Of a stretch of DNA of 64,000 nt, positions 20,293-32,700 are shown piece by piece (the stretch's first letter is position 1; each line of letters opens with the position of its first letter). The stretch lies in contig OX485804.1 in NCBI GenBank assembly GCA_950295325.1, forward strand, positions 1,238,001-1,302,000. The letters are read 5' to 3'. The notes under the pieces are model-generated. The model worked only from the letters and a program-made list of their open reading frames with translations. It was not told the DNA's origin and did no database searches. Made by a program: the position numbers and the translations under genes. Origin of the DNA: Polytrichum commune (Eukaryota > Streptophyta > Polytrichopsida > Polytrichales > Polytrichaceae).

Positions 20293-21720
20293 GAGCATCT
20301 CCACCGTTGGCTGGGAGGCGTACGCCAACGGTGGAAACTGCGTGGATTGGCCGGGTTTAGGGCCCACCGGCGACGCGGCAACGGCCAACGGAGCCCCGTT
20401 CACGCCAAATACTCTCCCGCTGCCGCTACCTTGCCGAGACCAATTCTTCACGGCAAACAAGAAGATTCCAGAATATATCTGGTCTTCGAAATTTGTGAAA
20501 AATTATCCTATTTTCTTGCAACAGGCTGACAAGATCGCGACTTTGGTGAAAGCCGCCGGCGTTCAAGTGGAGGGCTATTGGCCAGGTCTTTTCGCTAAGC
20601 TTTGCGAGAAGAGGAGCGTTGAAGATTTGATCACCAATGTCGGAAGTGGTAAACGACTAAACAGAGATCTTACGGATGCTGGGGAAAAATATGCACATTA
20701 CGGTTTCATATATCCTTGTTGAAGGGGCGATCATACAATTTTGACTGGCGGAAGAGTGTAAGGATTGAGACTACTTGCATCAAACCAAGCAATTAAGGTA
20801 CTGACATTCATGATTGGTATTCTGTGTTATCAGGAGGAGACTACATGAATTGAGAAATGCGTTCTCCATGTGTTTTTCTACCTGAAAAGCATCTTGATTT
20901 CAATCGTAGACGCTCCAGAAGGCACATTATTTGAATGTATAAGTTCCTGTTTGACACTAATTTGTCACCGATATGCTTTACCTGGATAAACCATATCATT
21001 AAAGCCTACCATTAACAACTACTGTCCTGGACACATCTGAATAGCTATTTGTCTACACTGAATAACTGACAAGATTCGTTGTGAATTAAACCGCACTAGG
21101 AATTGTGCCTAATGAACCGCGGTTGACAAGGGTCCTTCAGATGTCTACGATTTAGTCATTGCTTACCCAATGCCAGTTTCAATACCTTTGGTTTCAAAGA
21201 GTTTTCTTCTGGAATCCAGTCAGAACGAGATGTCAATGCAAGATCAATGCGAGAGTTCTGCAGCTCAGGAAGAGCTAAAGGCATGAAGAATGAAGATACT
21301 TTTGTATCTTGGACACATGCCGTGAAGTTTTTGAGCTTTGATACATGCAGCAGATTTTGCTTAATTATCCGCAAAACTGCCCTCGACGTAGGGTAATCAC
21401 TTTGGTCCCGAGTTGCATATCATGTTCATTGTGTTGATAGATGAACTTCCACCAAATCCCAAATTCCTGAATCCAAGATTGAGAGGAAATGGAGGAAGTA
21501 TTCTATTTTAGAGTAAGTAGAATGAAATCAGTGAGGTAGATTAACTTGTCTGATTCCAGGAGCGGAGACAGGAGCGGAGACAGCTGTTTTCCGGGAGCCG
21601 GGAGCCGTTCGGCGAAGTGTCTGCGGTGGGGGGATGCCGGGTCCCGCGACCGGCCACCTAATTTGGCACCGGCCAAGCCCCCGTTGGCGTGCCCGTTGCC
21701 GCCAACGGGTGGAGATGCTC
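20293..21720 (+). mobile_element. PIF/Harbinger-type non-autonomous element carrying a host gene fragment
   Basis: Ends are GAGCATCTCCACCGTTGG and its imperfect complement CCAACGGGTGGAGATGCTC, flanked by the trinucleotide TTA at 20290-20292 and 21721-21723. A TTA duplication with GAGCATCTCC-type ends is typical of PIF/Harbinger elements and their deletion derivatives. The 1428 bp contain no recognisable transposase. They do contain a ribosomal protein P1 exon (20525-20648) and an unidentified minus-strand ORF (21156-21374, with ALTSRSDWIPEEN), which may be a second captured piece. GC-rich subterminal regions flank the inner, host-like sequence. The layout is that of a gene-capturing (Pack-type) transposon. 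Confidence 0.75.
20525..20648 (+). pseudogene. Captured exon of acidic ribosomal protein P1
   Basis: Encodes [20 protein letters not shown], then [20 protein letters not shown], the conserved core of eukaryotic large-subunit protein P1 (the usual pattern is LVKAAGV.VE.YWP.LFAKL). It starts after TTCTTGCAACAG, a good splice acceptor, and ends at a GTAAAC donor-like site. So the fragment seems to have been captured as genomic DNA with its intron borders. The first exon and the acidic Ala/Gly-rich tail that contacts translation GTPases are absent, so no functional P1 can be made. It lies wholly within the TTA-flanked element. Confidence 0.8.
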
Positions 21721-21744
21721 TTAGACATGGCTCAGATTCAACGT

Positions 21745-21815
21745 GAGAGCAGTAGCTGGAGAGGGGTCAACATGGTTAGGGCTCTTACCCTAGTTCTTCC
21801 GGTTCTAACCCCGGT
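21745..21815 (+). repeat. Direct repeat flanking the PIF-type element, right copy
   Basis: Second copy of the ~70-bp sequence at 20088-20160; includes GGGCTCTTACCCTAGTTCTT. Confidence 0.7.
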
Positions 21816-21839
21816 TCTAAGTTTTGAGGATCCCTTTTG

Positions 21840-22060
21840 TGAGTTGTTCTAGATGTCTGGAATCCATGTACTTGTAGATTTTTGAGAACCAGTGCATACT
21901 AACTTCAAAGGTCTTCTTTGTCTCGATGTTTGGTCGGGAGTTGGTTGTTTTGCATACAACACCTTCCATATTCGGGTAAGTTTCGGTGCACTCTTGGAGG
22001 GAGTGAGGAGGTTTAAAGGAAAAGCTCTGCATCGGGTGTTTTTGAAGGTCATACTCATTC
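21840..22060 (+). repeat. Duplicated block, partner of 26690-26985
   Basis: Shares TGGAATCCATGTACTTGTAG-type sequence, GTCTTCTTTGTCTC, GGGAGTTGGTTGTTTTG and ACAACACCTTCCATATT with 26690-26985 in the same order and orientation. The partner contains an extra ~90 bp. No gene was recognised. Confidence 0.6.
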
Positions 22061-22237
22061 TGGCATGCCATCAGGAGGTGCTCGTCATTCACCTCCAAGG
22101 ATGCATCACAGTTGGAAAGAAAGTGTAATTTGATATTGTATGCAAATCAACCAGCGGTAAATCATCGGGAATCATCCCCCGACAAAAGGACCCTTCGAGT
22201 TAGAATTGCCGACCAAAAGTCAAGTTGGCATTTTCAG

Positions 22238-22910
22238 GTTTTGTTGTTGCTAAAGTAACTTGAGTTCTGTGTTTTTATTTTATGACAACGCTGTGATTTC
22301 CACTGCAGCTTCCAGAGACATCAGCAGACTCTGCCATAGCGGACTCCACCATGGTTTTGCTTACGTTAACAGCTTACAGATCTGTGGAGAGGCCGTTTAC
22401 GGGGTTGTAGGATTTGGGCGGCAACTAGGGTTAAGTGGTGGTGGTGGTGGTGGTGGTGGTGTTCGGAGCTTTGCAGTTTGAAGGCTTTTAATGGTTTGTG
22501 GTGAATGGGGAGCTTTGGCAATATTGTTGCTGTAGATTTGAAGTGGTCATGTCATGTGGGCAGCAGTGAGATGATGACGACAATGCTGGAAGTGCAGTTT
22601 GTAAGTTAGTTCAGGTCGGAGGAAGGAGGCATGGAGGCGAATGGAGGTTTAGTGGCGGGGTTGCAATACTTCCGGAACTACGACCTGGTCGTCGTGATTC
22701 TTACATACTGATGGGGTAACTTACATTCTCTCACTTTCGCATCTCCCTCAATCCCACATGTTTATTTTGCATGCACTTGGTCAAAGCAAGTCGTCGTTTG
22801 CACACGCAAACAAAGGATTGAAGGCAAGAAAATGTGAATGTGGGGCAAATGGTGAAGGAGAGTATTTAGGGAGGAGATGGGTACCTCCTCTCCTCTCCTC
22901 CACTGCCCTC
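22238..22910 (+). repeat. ~670-bp direct duplicate (partner 25227-25886) with GGT microsatellite
   Basis: Nearly collinear with 25227-25886, starting at TTGTTGTTGCTAAAGTAACT and ending near the CTCCTCTCCTCC run. The most obvious difference is a (GGT)n expansion at about 22435-22461, which is only two or three units long in the partner. No coding function is apparent; short ORFs do not agree between the copies. Confidence 0.7.
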
Positions 22911-24990
22911 TGCAATGTTCGAGGAGGTGCGTCACCAATTCGTTTTAGGGTTAGGGTTTCGGCAATGGAAGTTGCAACGATTGATGCTTTTCACGTCATC
23001 GTGGCGCAATGCCCGAATTGCATCAGACAAGTCTCGTTTTCTTGCACGTCATCACTCTCACAATAGAACGAATCGCACTCCACATCCGTTTGAAATCTCG
23101 CTACGAACACCAACTTCCGAATCCTGAATTTTCCCGCTTTTGTTCAAAATTTTCCTCGTTTTCTGCCATTCATTCAATGATTTTTCAAGCGTCTGTATCT
23201 CATGCTGCTTCAATTGACTCACACATTCGAAGGAAGGAATCCGTTCAAGAGAGCGTTTGTTTGTTTCGCGAAAGGCCCCATGATTATTGAGCTACTTTGC
23301 GTCCCGCTCTGCTATTGAAGCGGTGCAATAAGATTGATGCAAGACAGTCGTGGTGGTGTAACGCGCACAGATAAAAGTTTGGTTTCTATATTGCACACAC
23401 GGGAGAAGCAAGCTTGGAAGGATTGAACGAACGGCACTGATTGATTTCTTCTCTGTCTGTCTCTGTTTTCTGCTGGTCAAGGAGACAGAACTTTTTGCGT
23501 ACCTTGGGATTTGGTCATTAGGTCGGGGTTGCTAAGTTCGAGGGTGTTGTTGGTCAAGCATCATGGGACTTTTTAGGGTTTTCTCTCGGAGGTACCATGA
23601 TCCGATTGCACATCCTGCGCTAACTCAGAGCTTCTTTAGATAGAGAGAGACACATATATAATTGAAAGGAAACTTCATGAGGAAGATGGTGCTAAAGCCG
23701 TCATTATAAAGTTAAGTTATGAGTGTATCTGTCCATAATTATTATTATTATGGGATTGATGAAGTTTTAGATGTTTCAGATTGAAAGGGGATTTCATATT
23801 AGACGCACCAATTGGCCTGCTCTACCATAGAAGGTCCTTGTGACCGTGAGAACTTAATAAGTTGATGGCTAGTTTGAAGTTTGCATTCTGACCCTGTTGT
23901 GCTCAATTGCACGTCCTATGGAGGAGAAATCCCCTTTGGGCAAGTCAAACAGAAGTATACTGTGGTATACTTGAGGTCATAAGTATTCAGTTTCTTTTGT
24001 GTAGTTGCGGTAGCTCGGTCAAGGAATGTCGGGGATCAATTTGGCATGCAAAGATGCAACCAAAAACGCAAGTCTTGGTGCCAAAGGATGTCCTACGAGG
24101 AGGTGAACTATCTTAACTCAAGCCAGTGCAATCTGGATCGTATTTTTTCATTGTAATACAAGACCACTGCTACATAAGCACACTAATCTTCATTGGACTC
24201 ATCAAATCAGTATCTACCCACAATGTCTCAGTTTCATTTTCAACCTGAGGTTCAAATATTTCCTATGGCCATTTTATGGTGGAGAAAGTCATGCCGGATG
24301 GAGTAATTATGATTTGAGAGCTAAAAATCACAACAATTATTCCTCAAGATTTTGAGGATGAGAGAATGTTTGAGAGAGCAGTTTTTAGTGCTCAGTTCTG
24401 GAAGCACGCGTTGTTTTGTATGAACTTTTTTGGATAATGCGAATCTGCTATATGAGTTTTTGCCTTGCTCAGAGCTCTTACATAACTTGTGCCATATAGA
24501 TATTAGGAGCTACCATATTTCATAGCCTTTGAATGACCCAATCACAGCCATTTGAAGAGCTTGTTGTATAACCAGTTTGATTAGCTGACAGAGATGCTTA
24601 CATTCTGCAGGTCCATTAGGCTCTCTATAGATTGTTATGATTTTGGGTTTAGTTATAAACTGGCAGTTTTTGTGAAGAATCCGTTGCAGTCAAAAGCAGC
24701 TAAGGGCTTGGTGTTTACCATCTCTTGAGCTTAAAGGATTTTTTTGCAGGGCTGATTACCTTGTTTGGGATGTATGATTCTCAGGGTGGTTTTGTTTCTC
24801 ACAATGGAAAATACAAGTGAGCTTATATCTTAGTGATTTGTGCAAAAAAAATAAAAAATAATTATCATTCTAATCTTAGTCTGCCCCATTACAACAGGCA
24901 GCTAATTTTTAGATACAGAAAGTGGATGACTGGACTATGCATATCTATCAGAGAACAAGTAGGGTCAAGTTTTAAAACTTGTGATTTGTC
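22911..24990. other. Unassigned sequence between duplicated blocks
   Basis: ATG-led short frames occur (MEVATIDAFHVIVAQCPNC at 22966; MGLFRVFSRRYHDP at about 23563), but none has a recognised domain or convincing splice context. The stretch may contain introns and exons of the BORCS8-like gene fragment that follows; I could not define them. Confidence 0.3.
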
Positions 24991-24998
24991 TGTCACAG

Positions 24999-25109
24999 TT
25001 CAAAATTCAATAACGGATATGGTGAAGGATGTTGCGAATGAGCCTTCAGTTGGTCTCTACTTTGTTCAACAGCATGTACATAAAGCTGTGCCGGGACTTT
25101 TGTCTCAAG
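24999..25109 (+). CDS. BORCS8/MEF2BNB-like protein, single exon
   Basis: Encodes NSITDMVKDVANEPSVGLYF followed by VQQHVHKAVPGLLSQ. The block ANEPSVGLY-x-x-Q-x-H is the hallmark of the MEF2BNB (BORC subunit 8) family, and plant members read almost the same (…ANEPSVGLYFVQQHT…). Splice sites fit: TGTCACAG acceptor at 24991-24998 and AAG|GTTACT donor after 25109. In animals BORC acts in lysosome positioning; the plant role is not established. No following exon (normally with an HTEDLEDS-type segment) was found before the duplicated block at 25227. This may be a gene fragment, or a gene with its other exons outside what I can see. Confidence 0.55.
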
Positions 25110-25226
25110 GTTACTAATAACTGCCTGTAACTAGATAATGACATACTCAAATGTTTGACTTCGAAATGTTGTCATGTTTTGACTCAAACTGTGTGCTGGT
25201 TGCGAATGGTTCTTTAGATCTTAAAA

Positions 25227-25886
25227 ATAACGTTTTGTTGTTGCTAAAGTAACTTGAGTTCCATGTTTTTATTTTCTGACAACGCTGTGATTTCCACTGC
25301 AGGTTCCAGAGACATCAACAGACTCTGCCATGGCGCTCCACCATGGTTTTGCTTACGTTGACAGCTCACAGATCAGTGGGGAGGCCGTTTACGGGGTTGT
25401 ACGATTTGGGCGGCAACTTGGGTTAAGTGGTGGTGTTCGGAGCTTTGCAGTTTGAAGGCTTTTTATGGTTTGTGGTGAATGGGGAGCTTTGGCAATATTG
25501 TTGCTGTAGATTTGAAGTGGTCATGTCATGTGGGCAGCAGTGATGACGACAATGCTGGAAGTGTAGTTTGTAAGTTAGTTCAGGTCGGAGGAAGGAGGCA
25601 TGGAGGCGAATGGAGGTTTAGTGGCGGGGTTGCAATACTTCCGGAACTACGATGTGGTCATCGTGATTCTTACATACTGATGGGGTAACTTATATTCTCT
25701 CATTTTTCGCATTTCCCTCAATCCCACATGTTTATTATGCATGCACTTGGTCAAAGCAAGGCCGTCGTCTGCACACGCAAACAAAGGATTGAAGGCAAGA
25801 AAATGTGAATGTGGGGCAAATGGTGAAGGAGATAATTTAGAAAGGAGATGGGTACCTCCTCTCCTCTCCTCCATTACCCTCTGTAA
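25227..25886 (+). repeat. ~660-bp direct duplicate (partner 22238-22910)
   Basis: Collinear with 22238-22910, including TTTGGGCGGCAACT, TGCAGTTTGAAGGC and the segment with GAAGGAGGCATGGAGGCGAA. It has a short GGT tract where the partner has a long one. Confidence 0.7.
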
Positions 25887-26689
25887 TGTTTTGATTTCCA
25901 GACATACACGTGGCGTTGGTCGTTGCCTCACACCACTTGAGGTCAAACCTAAGGTTGCAAGATCGGTGGGCCAAGGTAAAGGACCTTCGCCCTTACATGA
26001 GCCAAAGAGGGTGGAACTTTGTCTTTAAAGGTTGGTCTCCGCTTATTTTGGATTGAAACTCAAGTTCAAGCTTGTGTTCAAGTCAAGTCCGATAGTTACA
26101 AGTCCAAGTTTTGGGTGGACCTTGAAAATCCTTCCAAAATAAGAAGGAACCAAGCCACTCTGACCATGTTACACACAAATAAAACCTTCATATTCTTTCA
26201 TCTGGGCACACTGAACTTGCAAGCTTGTCCACGTTGAGCTCAAGATCCAAGTATGTGGCTGGCCCTTCACGCATGTGACAGTGACTGATTGGTGAGGGGT
26301 ATGGTGAGAGAGATGGTTCTTTTGTTGCAATTCATGGCACTTGCATACCTGACAGTATGTGCAGGCTGCAGAGTAGGACTTTTATGCATGTATATTGTAG
26401 TTATGTCAGAGAACCTCCTTGCAATGGAAATATGTATGTGGTAAAGCTTTGTCCGACCAGGTTTTAGAGCGAAGCAAGCAACAAGAGTAGAAACGACAGA
26501 CTTTATGTGTTCGATCTGCACACTAGTGTGTATTGTGCAAGCTTATGGCTAATATAAGCTGCTAGCACCAAATGAGAATATTATACTCGCTTTCATGTTG
26601 CCTCTGCCACCTACAAGGCAGGAGGCTCAGCTGTAGTATGTAAGATACGACGACGAGATTTTTCAAGAGCTTCGACAATCCCTTGCAGG

Positions 26690-26985
26690 AGTTTTTCCGG
26701 AGCTCTTGAATCCATGTACTTGTAGACTTTTGAGAGTCACACACTTAAATCGAAGGTCCTCTTTGTCTCATCTTTGTCCATCAGTGGAGGAAACATTTTG
26801 AGTGCCCGTCAAAAAGAACATGATTTACTTCCGCCGTGCAATGCACTTGAGTTATCCTTTTACTCAGGGAGAGTTTTGGTTGGGAGTTGGTTGTTTTGGG
26901 TACAACACCTTCCATATTTTGTAAGTTTGGGTACATTCATTGGAGGTAGTGAGGAGGACTGAACGGAAAACTTTCAATATTGGTT
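26690..26985 (+). repeat. Duplicated block, partner of 21840-22060
   Basis: Same order of matching segments as the partner. It follows the second copy of the 660-bp repeat, whereas the partner precedes the first copy, so the duplication is not a simple tandem one. Confidence 0.55.
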
Positions 26986-27459
26986 TATTGAGGGACTTGG
27001 GTCGTTTGAATTGGGGGTATGTTTTTGTGGCTGGTGTTGGCTGCCTTGCATGTGTAATGTTGTTTGAGTTGTTTTCAATGCTGATACAATGAATAGTTGG
27101 TAACAGTTTGCAAGTTAATTTATTAACCGAGTGTTTATATGCAGGGATATATAACTTAGAGCCATGCTTGCCGACTCTGGGAAACATGAACAATGGTAGT
27201 ATACTTTATTCGAGCTCTGTAGGTTGGGAGGACTTCAGAGTTATTTGGTTAGATGATTTTGTATTAGGTTAAATTGTCTGATGGGAGGTTGGACTTGTGA
27301 ATGGTGATGCCAGGGATTACAGAAAAATGATTTGGAGCCTACTATGATTTTGTGCAATCAAAGTTGTGAATAGTATGGCCAGCGTAGTAACTTGTCAGGC
27401 CAACATTAAGATACCGATATACCATAAGGATTCCAATTCACTTTGAAGGCCGACAAGGT

Positions 27460-27700
27460 AATGATGGTATTGATTTCCAAGTTGGCCATGGTTGGTGAAA
27501 TTTCTTGTGTAAGTATGTTAGAAGAATGGCCATTGGGAGCATTGTTTGAGCAGGTGATTTGGAACATCTGGTCACAGACCTCTGACCTTGAGTAGGAGCC
27601 ATATAGTAAAGTGGACTGATATAATAACCTCAAAACTTTTGGCACCTGCAAGCAGTAATAACTGTAAAGTTTAGGAGCCTTTCCTGACAACCTGTGATTG
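27460..27700 (+). repeat. Diverged direct duplicate, first copy
   Basis: TTGGCCATGGTTGGTG, then GAATGGCCAT, TTGGTCACA-like and ATAGTAA segments are shared in order with 28575-28820. The frames on the minus strand both contain TMANLEINT but otherwise diverge; no gene was recognised. Confidence 0.5.
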
Positions 27701-27931
27701 CTTGGAGCTACTCTGTTTATCGAATTAAGTAACACCCTCTGAACAATATCACTTCACCTAACTTACATTGAAGCCTATGTACATTTTTTATACGTTTTGG
27801 CAAGATGGTTACAATTAGTGTCAAAACGAAGGTTAAAGTAATACCAAGGTGAGTTTACAAGTTGAGAAGATTCGATGTGCTTGGCAAATGCACCAAAGGT
27901 AGATGTGTTGTATTTGGATACTTTTATCTCT

Positions 27932-28230
27932 GCACCCACATCTTGTAGGATAGGAGACACGTGCAAAAATTAGTGCAAGATGATTAGTACATCGGGATCG
28001 TGCCCGTATCCAATTTCTTTCAGAGCTCATAATAATATTTTGTTCTTTATCAAAGTGAGGATTATCGGTTAAATAGGCCCTCCCCCCCAATTATGTTGAC
28101 TATTGAATCTAGAATTGGTAGCATATTTTGAGCACGTAGTCCAACCTTTTGTTAACACATGTATGTTTGGTGTTTGTTCTAAAATTCACGCCTAATTACA
28201 CACCAATTGCATACAGGTGTTCACATATTT
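27932..28230 (+). mobile_element. Foldback-family repeat, left half
   Basis: Begins GCACCCACATCTTGTAGGAT, then a C-run followed by AATTATGTTGACTATTGA, as in the left arm of the element at 997-1686. The right arm is missing. Confidence 0.6.
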
Positions 28231-28574
28231 GTTATGGTAGATCAATGTTGGTCTACCTTACTCTCCTCTAGAGGACATGACCTACAATAGAGAAGGCTCA
28301 ATTGTAGTTTTATATGAAACATGAGAAAATTCAAAAGCTATGGTCATCTTTTTGTGAGTTGTGATGTAGCTATTGGAACAATATATGGATTTTTGACAAT
28401 CAGGCACTCACTTCAAAGATTGTCTTTGTCTTATGTTATCCTTATCTACAGTTCTATCCGTGTAGCAAACATTTTTAGTGACCTTGAGTACGATCAACAA
28501 CTGCACTGTGCAACACACTTTCATGTTCATTTTTTGTTGATGTTATCATTTGTCAAACTCTCGGTTCATTTTCT

Positions 28575-28820
28575 GACAACGGTGTTGATCTCCAGGTTGG
28601 CCATGGTTGGTGTGTAAGTTGAAGATCGATGTTGAAGAATATTGGAAGGGGAATGGCCATCGCGAGGTTCGTTTGGGCCGGTGAATTGCAACTCTTGGTC
28701 ACATGTATACATGTAAGCTTGAATAGGAGCGACATAGTAATGTGAATTGAAAAATTGACCTCCAAACCTTTTGGCAACTACACGAAGTAATTTCATCACT
28801 TAAAATCCCTTCTTGACATG
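28575..28820 (+). repeat. Diverged direct duplicate, second copy
   Basis: Partner of 27460-27700. The region from here to 29700 is AT-rich and without supported genes; it would hold the promoter and 5' leader of the kinase-NB-ARC-LRR gene. Confidence 0.5.
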
Positions 28821-29760
28821 TTTAAAACCGTGAAAGGTGATTCTTGGAGGTACATTGTTTATGATAAAAGTATGCATGTTTAGGGGTATTGGGTACATGT
28901 TTTCAATTGGTGTTGAAACAAAAATGAAAGTGGAAGATGAAAATGAAAGATGAAAGTGTGTACATAAGAAATTGGATCCAACTGTGTATCTTGTGTGTTA
29001 ATTTTTGTGACTTAATAATTAATCATTTTATACAAATATAAAGACCTCTCCCACTTGTGAGTGATCATTTTGAGGGATATAGACAACTTGTTTTAATTGT
29101 TGGCGAATAGTTCACACAACAATTATAATTACTATATGAAACAATGTAGTGCTTTGAAATGTTTATCTTAGAGTCGAAGATTATCCTTAATGAATGTGAT
29201 GCTTAGGAATTTGCAAGGTTGATGAATAAGAGAGGCTAACTTTGAGCTTAGTTTGATTGGTGTTGACAGCAAGAGTTGTTAGTCGAAGTTTGGACTGGAG
29301 TTAAGTCTTAGTACATCTTTGGATTTACACAAAAAAATAGAAGGTACACATCTTCAACCACATACCTCTACATTTGCATGTGACATAGGAATATCAATGT
29401 GATTGCAATTAGTTTGGCATGCGATATGGCTCACTTGAGGTGCTCAATATTGATTAGAACCAAGATCAAATTTGATAATGGTACTTATTGTGCACTTGTA
29501 AACATGTTTCTACAATATATTAAACCAACACCAATGATTGTGTGACAACAACAAAAAGGATAAAAGAAAGTCAACGGTGTATTCATTGACATGGAAAAGG
29601 ACGTTGGCTTAAATTGAGAAACAAGATTTGGATGACCTTTAAATTGAGTTTTTTCTACACCTTCGGAAGTTATGTTATGTTCGTTGACATCAAACTTTTG
29701 AAAACTTGTGAAATTTGTGATATAGGGTTTTGAAGATTTCCAATCGGCAATCATTGCATC

Positions 29761-32700
29761 ATGGACGAGAACTTCATGCTACCATTGGTCCAATGCTCAA
29801 CACAAATGCAGAAGTTGGTGCAAGGATCAAATTTGTTGAATGGAAACCAATGTTTGCACATGACAAACATATCATCTCTTCTTGTGGAGGGTATCCAAAG
29901 CACGGTGAAAACTTTGCATGGAAAGGTCAAGCTTGGATCAAGTATGGAGGATTTGTATCGAGTTATGAAGAGAGTTGAGGTAATAATCCAAGATTGTGCT
30001 AAGGCTGATTGGGTTCGTGCATCACTATGGCAAATGGACAATGAAGAAGAGTTTCGAGAGGTACTTGAAGAGTTGAGATGCAATTTGGACACAATGTGTG
30101 GCCAATTTCAATCAATGGGTGTAAATGTACATGGCCTTCAAGAATCCATCAACTTTAGTCCAATCAAATTTTTGGAGGTGGAGAAAGACCAAAAGGCGTT
30201 GATGTCCCGTTTGTTGGCACATATTCAAGCGACAAAAGAATCTCCTGAAGAGCAAGAGATTGTGAAGCATGCCCATAAGCGGTTGATTTGTCGAATGGAT
30301 GGAGAAGGCGGGGAGTTGGATGCTGCTAATTTTCCCACATATCATTGGAGTCCCAAATTGACAACTTCATTGGGCAATGGTGCTGTTGGACAAGTATACA
30401 TGACAAAATGTTTTGGCCTAGACGTTGCAGTGAAGGTTTTTAAAAAGGTTGGTGAAGAAAACATCACCATATCAAATGCAAATTTTAAGAAGGAAGTGGG
30501 TGTTTTAGCAGGGTTGAGCCATCCCAATATTATTAAGTTCATTTGTTGTGGTGAAAACTTGGACACCCAAAACTTTGGAAATTACATAGTGATGGAGAAA
30601 ATGGACAAGAACCTCGCAGATCATTTGGACAACAAGACTTTGAGAAAATCTTATCTTGTTACCATTGATATTGTAATGCAGATTGCGAGAGGTATGTTTT
30701 ACCTTCACGACATGAATGTTGCTCATCGTGATTTGAAACCTGAAAATGTCCTTGTCAACTCTTGGGGGGACTCCAAGTTGGATGGGATGGGTTATGTGAA
30801 AGTGAAGTTGGCGGACTTCGGAATTGCAAAAATCGAAGCCAAGGATGTGGATGAGGAGCCAACTTTGGGAAAATTAGGAACGACTGGGTATAGAGCTCCG
30901 GAGACTTTTCTCAAAGGTGGCAAGGCAAATGCTTTCAAAAGCGATGTATTTAGTTTTGCCATGTTGTGTTCATATGTTCTCACCACAACCACACCATTTC
31001 AAGGAAGGACTCCATCATCTATAAAGAAAAGTATGGAGGATGGAGAACGACCAAAGTTGCCTCATGATTGCCCTCAGTCCTTGGCAGCTTTGATAGAACA
31101 ATGTTGGTGTCTACATCCGTCAGAAAGGCCAACGTTTGAACATATTTGTACGAGGCTTGGCAAAGTAAAAGGGGAGCTTTTGGAGAATACTCAAAAGATC
31201 TCGAATGGTTGGATCAATCTTAACACCTTTGGGCAAAATGGGTTCCATTTGCTTCAAGCTCTTGTATCTTGTTTTTGGTTGTGGTTCCAAGTGATGGTAA
31301 GTTGGATGAGGGCATGTGTTTGGTTTATATCGGGAAAGATGAACGGTGTGGATCATGTGAACATTCCGGCTAGTACATATGCAAACAAAGGAGAATGCGA
31401 TGTGTTGGTCGGATCCATACATTGCACGGAACTCACGAGGACAAAGGCTCAACACAATGGTGCACAGAAGCTTGTTGGTATGGACAAAAGAAAGTTAAAG
31501 GTGATGACGGAATTGGTTAAGCACTCGATGGTGGTCATCATCGGGATGGGTGGAATGGGGAAAACCACTTTGGCAAAGTATGTGATGGAGCATATGTGCC
31601 AAGAATTTGATGTATCGTGCTTCACGTTCATGAAAGCCCAAGGATGTGGTATTTTAGAAATATTGAAAGACATTTTGAGCAACCTAGGAGTGAATCATGA
31701 GAATGTGCTTGACATTGCAGAAGGGAAAAAGTTGCTGGAGGAAAAATTCACTAAGCAAAGGACTCTCATGGTTCTAGACGACATTGGTAGTGTAGACCAA
31801 ATCCATGAATTAATGGATCTTGAGATCTTCAAAGTGGCCCCTGTGAAGAACAAAATGATCATCACAACTCGTGATTGGGGCCTTGTCGAAAGCCTTGAAG
31901 GTGCTCAACGAGTGGATATGAATGAGTTGAATTTGGACGAAGCTATGAATTTGTTTACTCTGCATGTTTGTGACAATCAAAGGGTCTTTGAAATACCACC
32001 TCATGTGGAAGACATAGCGAAGAGAATTGTGGAAACTTGTAGGGGACTTCCTTTAAGCTTGAAGGTTGTGGGTTCCACATTACGTGGAATTGATCGCGTG
32101 CGCATATGGATGAGGACTTTGCAAAGGCTACGAAGGGCAAGATCATTAGGTTCAGAAAACGATATGGAACTTTGGCAGTGCTTACAAGTAAGCTTTGACG
32201 ACCTCAAGGATGAAGAAGACAAGAACATGTTTTTGGACATGTGTTGTTTTCTTAGCAAAGATTTGTTTGCGGAAGGTATGTTAAGAGTTGAAACTGCTTT
32301 GCAAATATGGAGCAACATCAACGAAAACCCTACAAAATCCTTGAAACATTTGGAAGATAAATCTTTGGTGAAGATTGGCAAAGACGGAGGCTTGGAAATG
32401 CATGACCAATTACGAGACATGGGCCGCATGATTGTGGAAACACAATCCGAATATATGGGAACTCGTTTGTGGAACATACATGCTACAAAATGGAATGAGG
32501 AAATTGGAAAAGATATGAGGCACATGGAAAGTCTTTCCTACAATGAACCAACAAAGGAGGTCGGATTCATGGACATGAAGGAACCATTGCCTTCTCTTCG
32601 ATTGTTCAATTATCAAGGGTGTGAGAGTCTGATATCAATAGGACCTATTGTGAACCACTCTAAGCATCTTAGTTGCTTGTTGGTGAATTGCAAACAAAAA

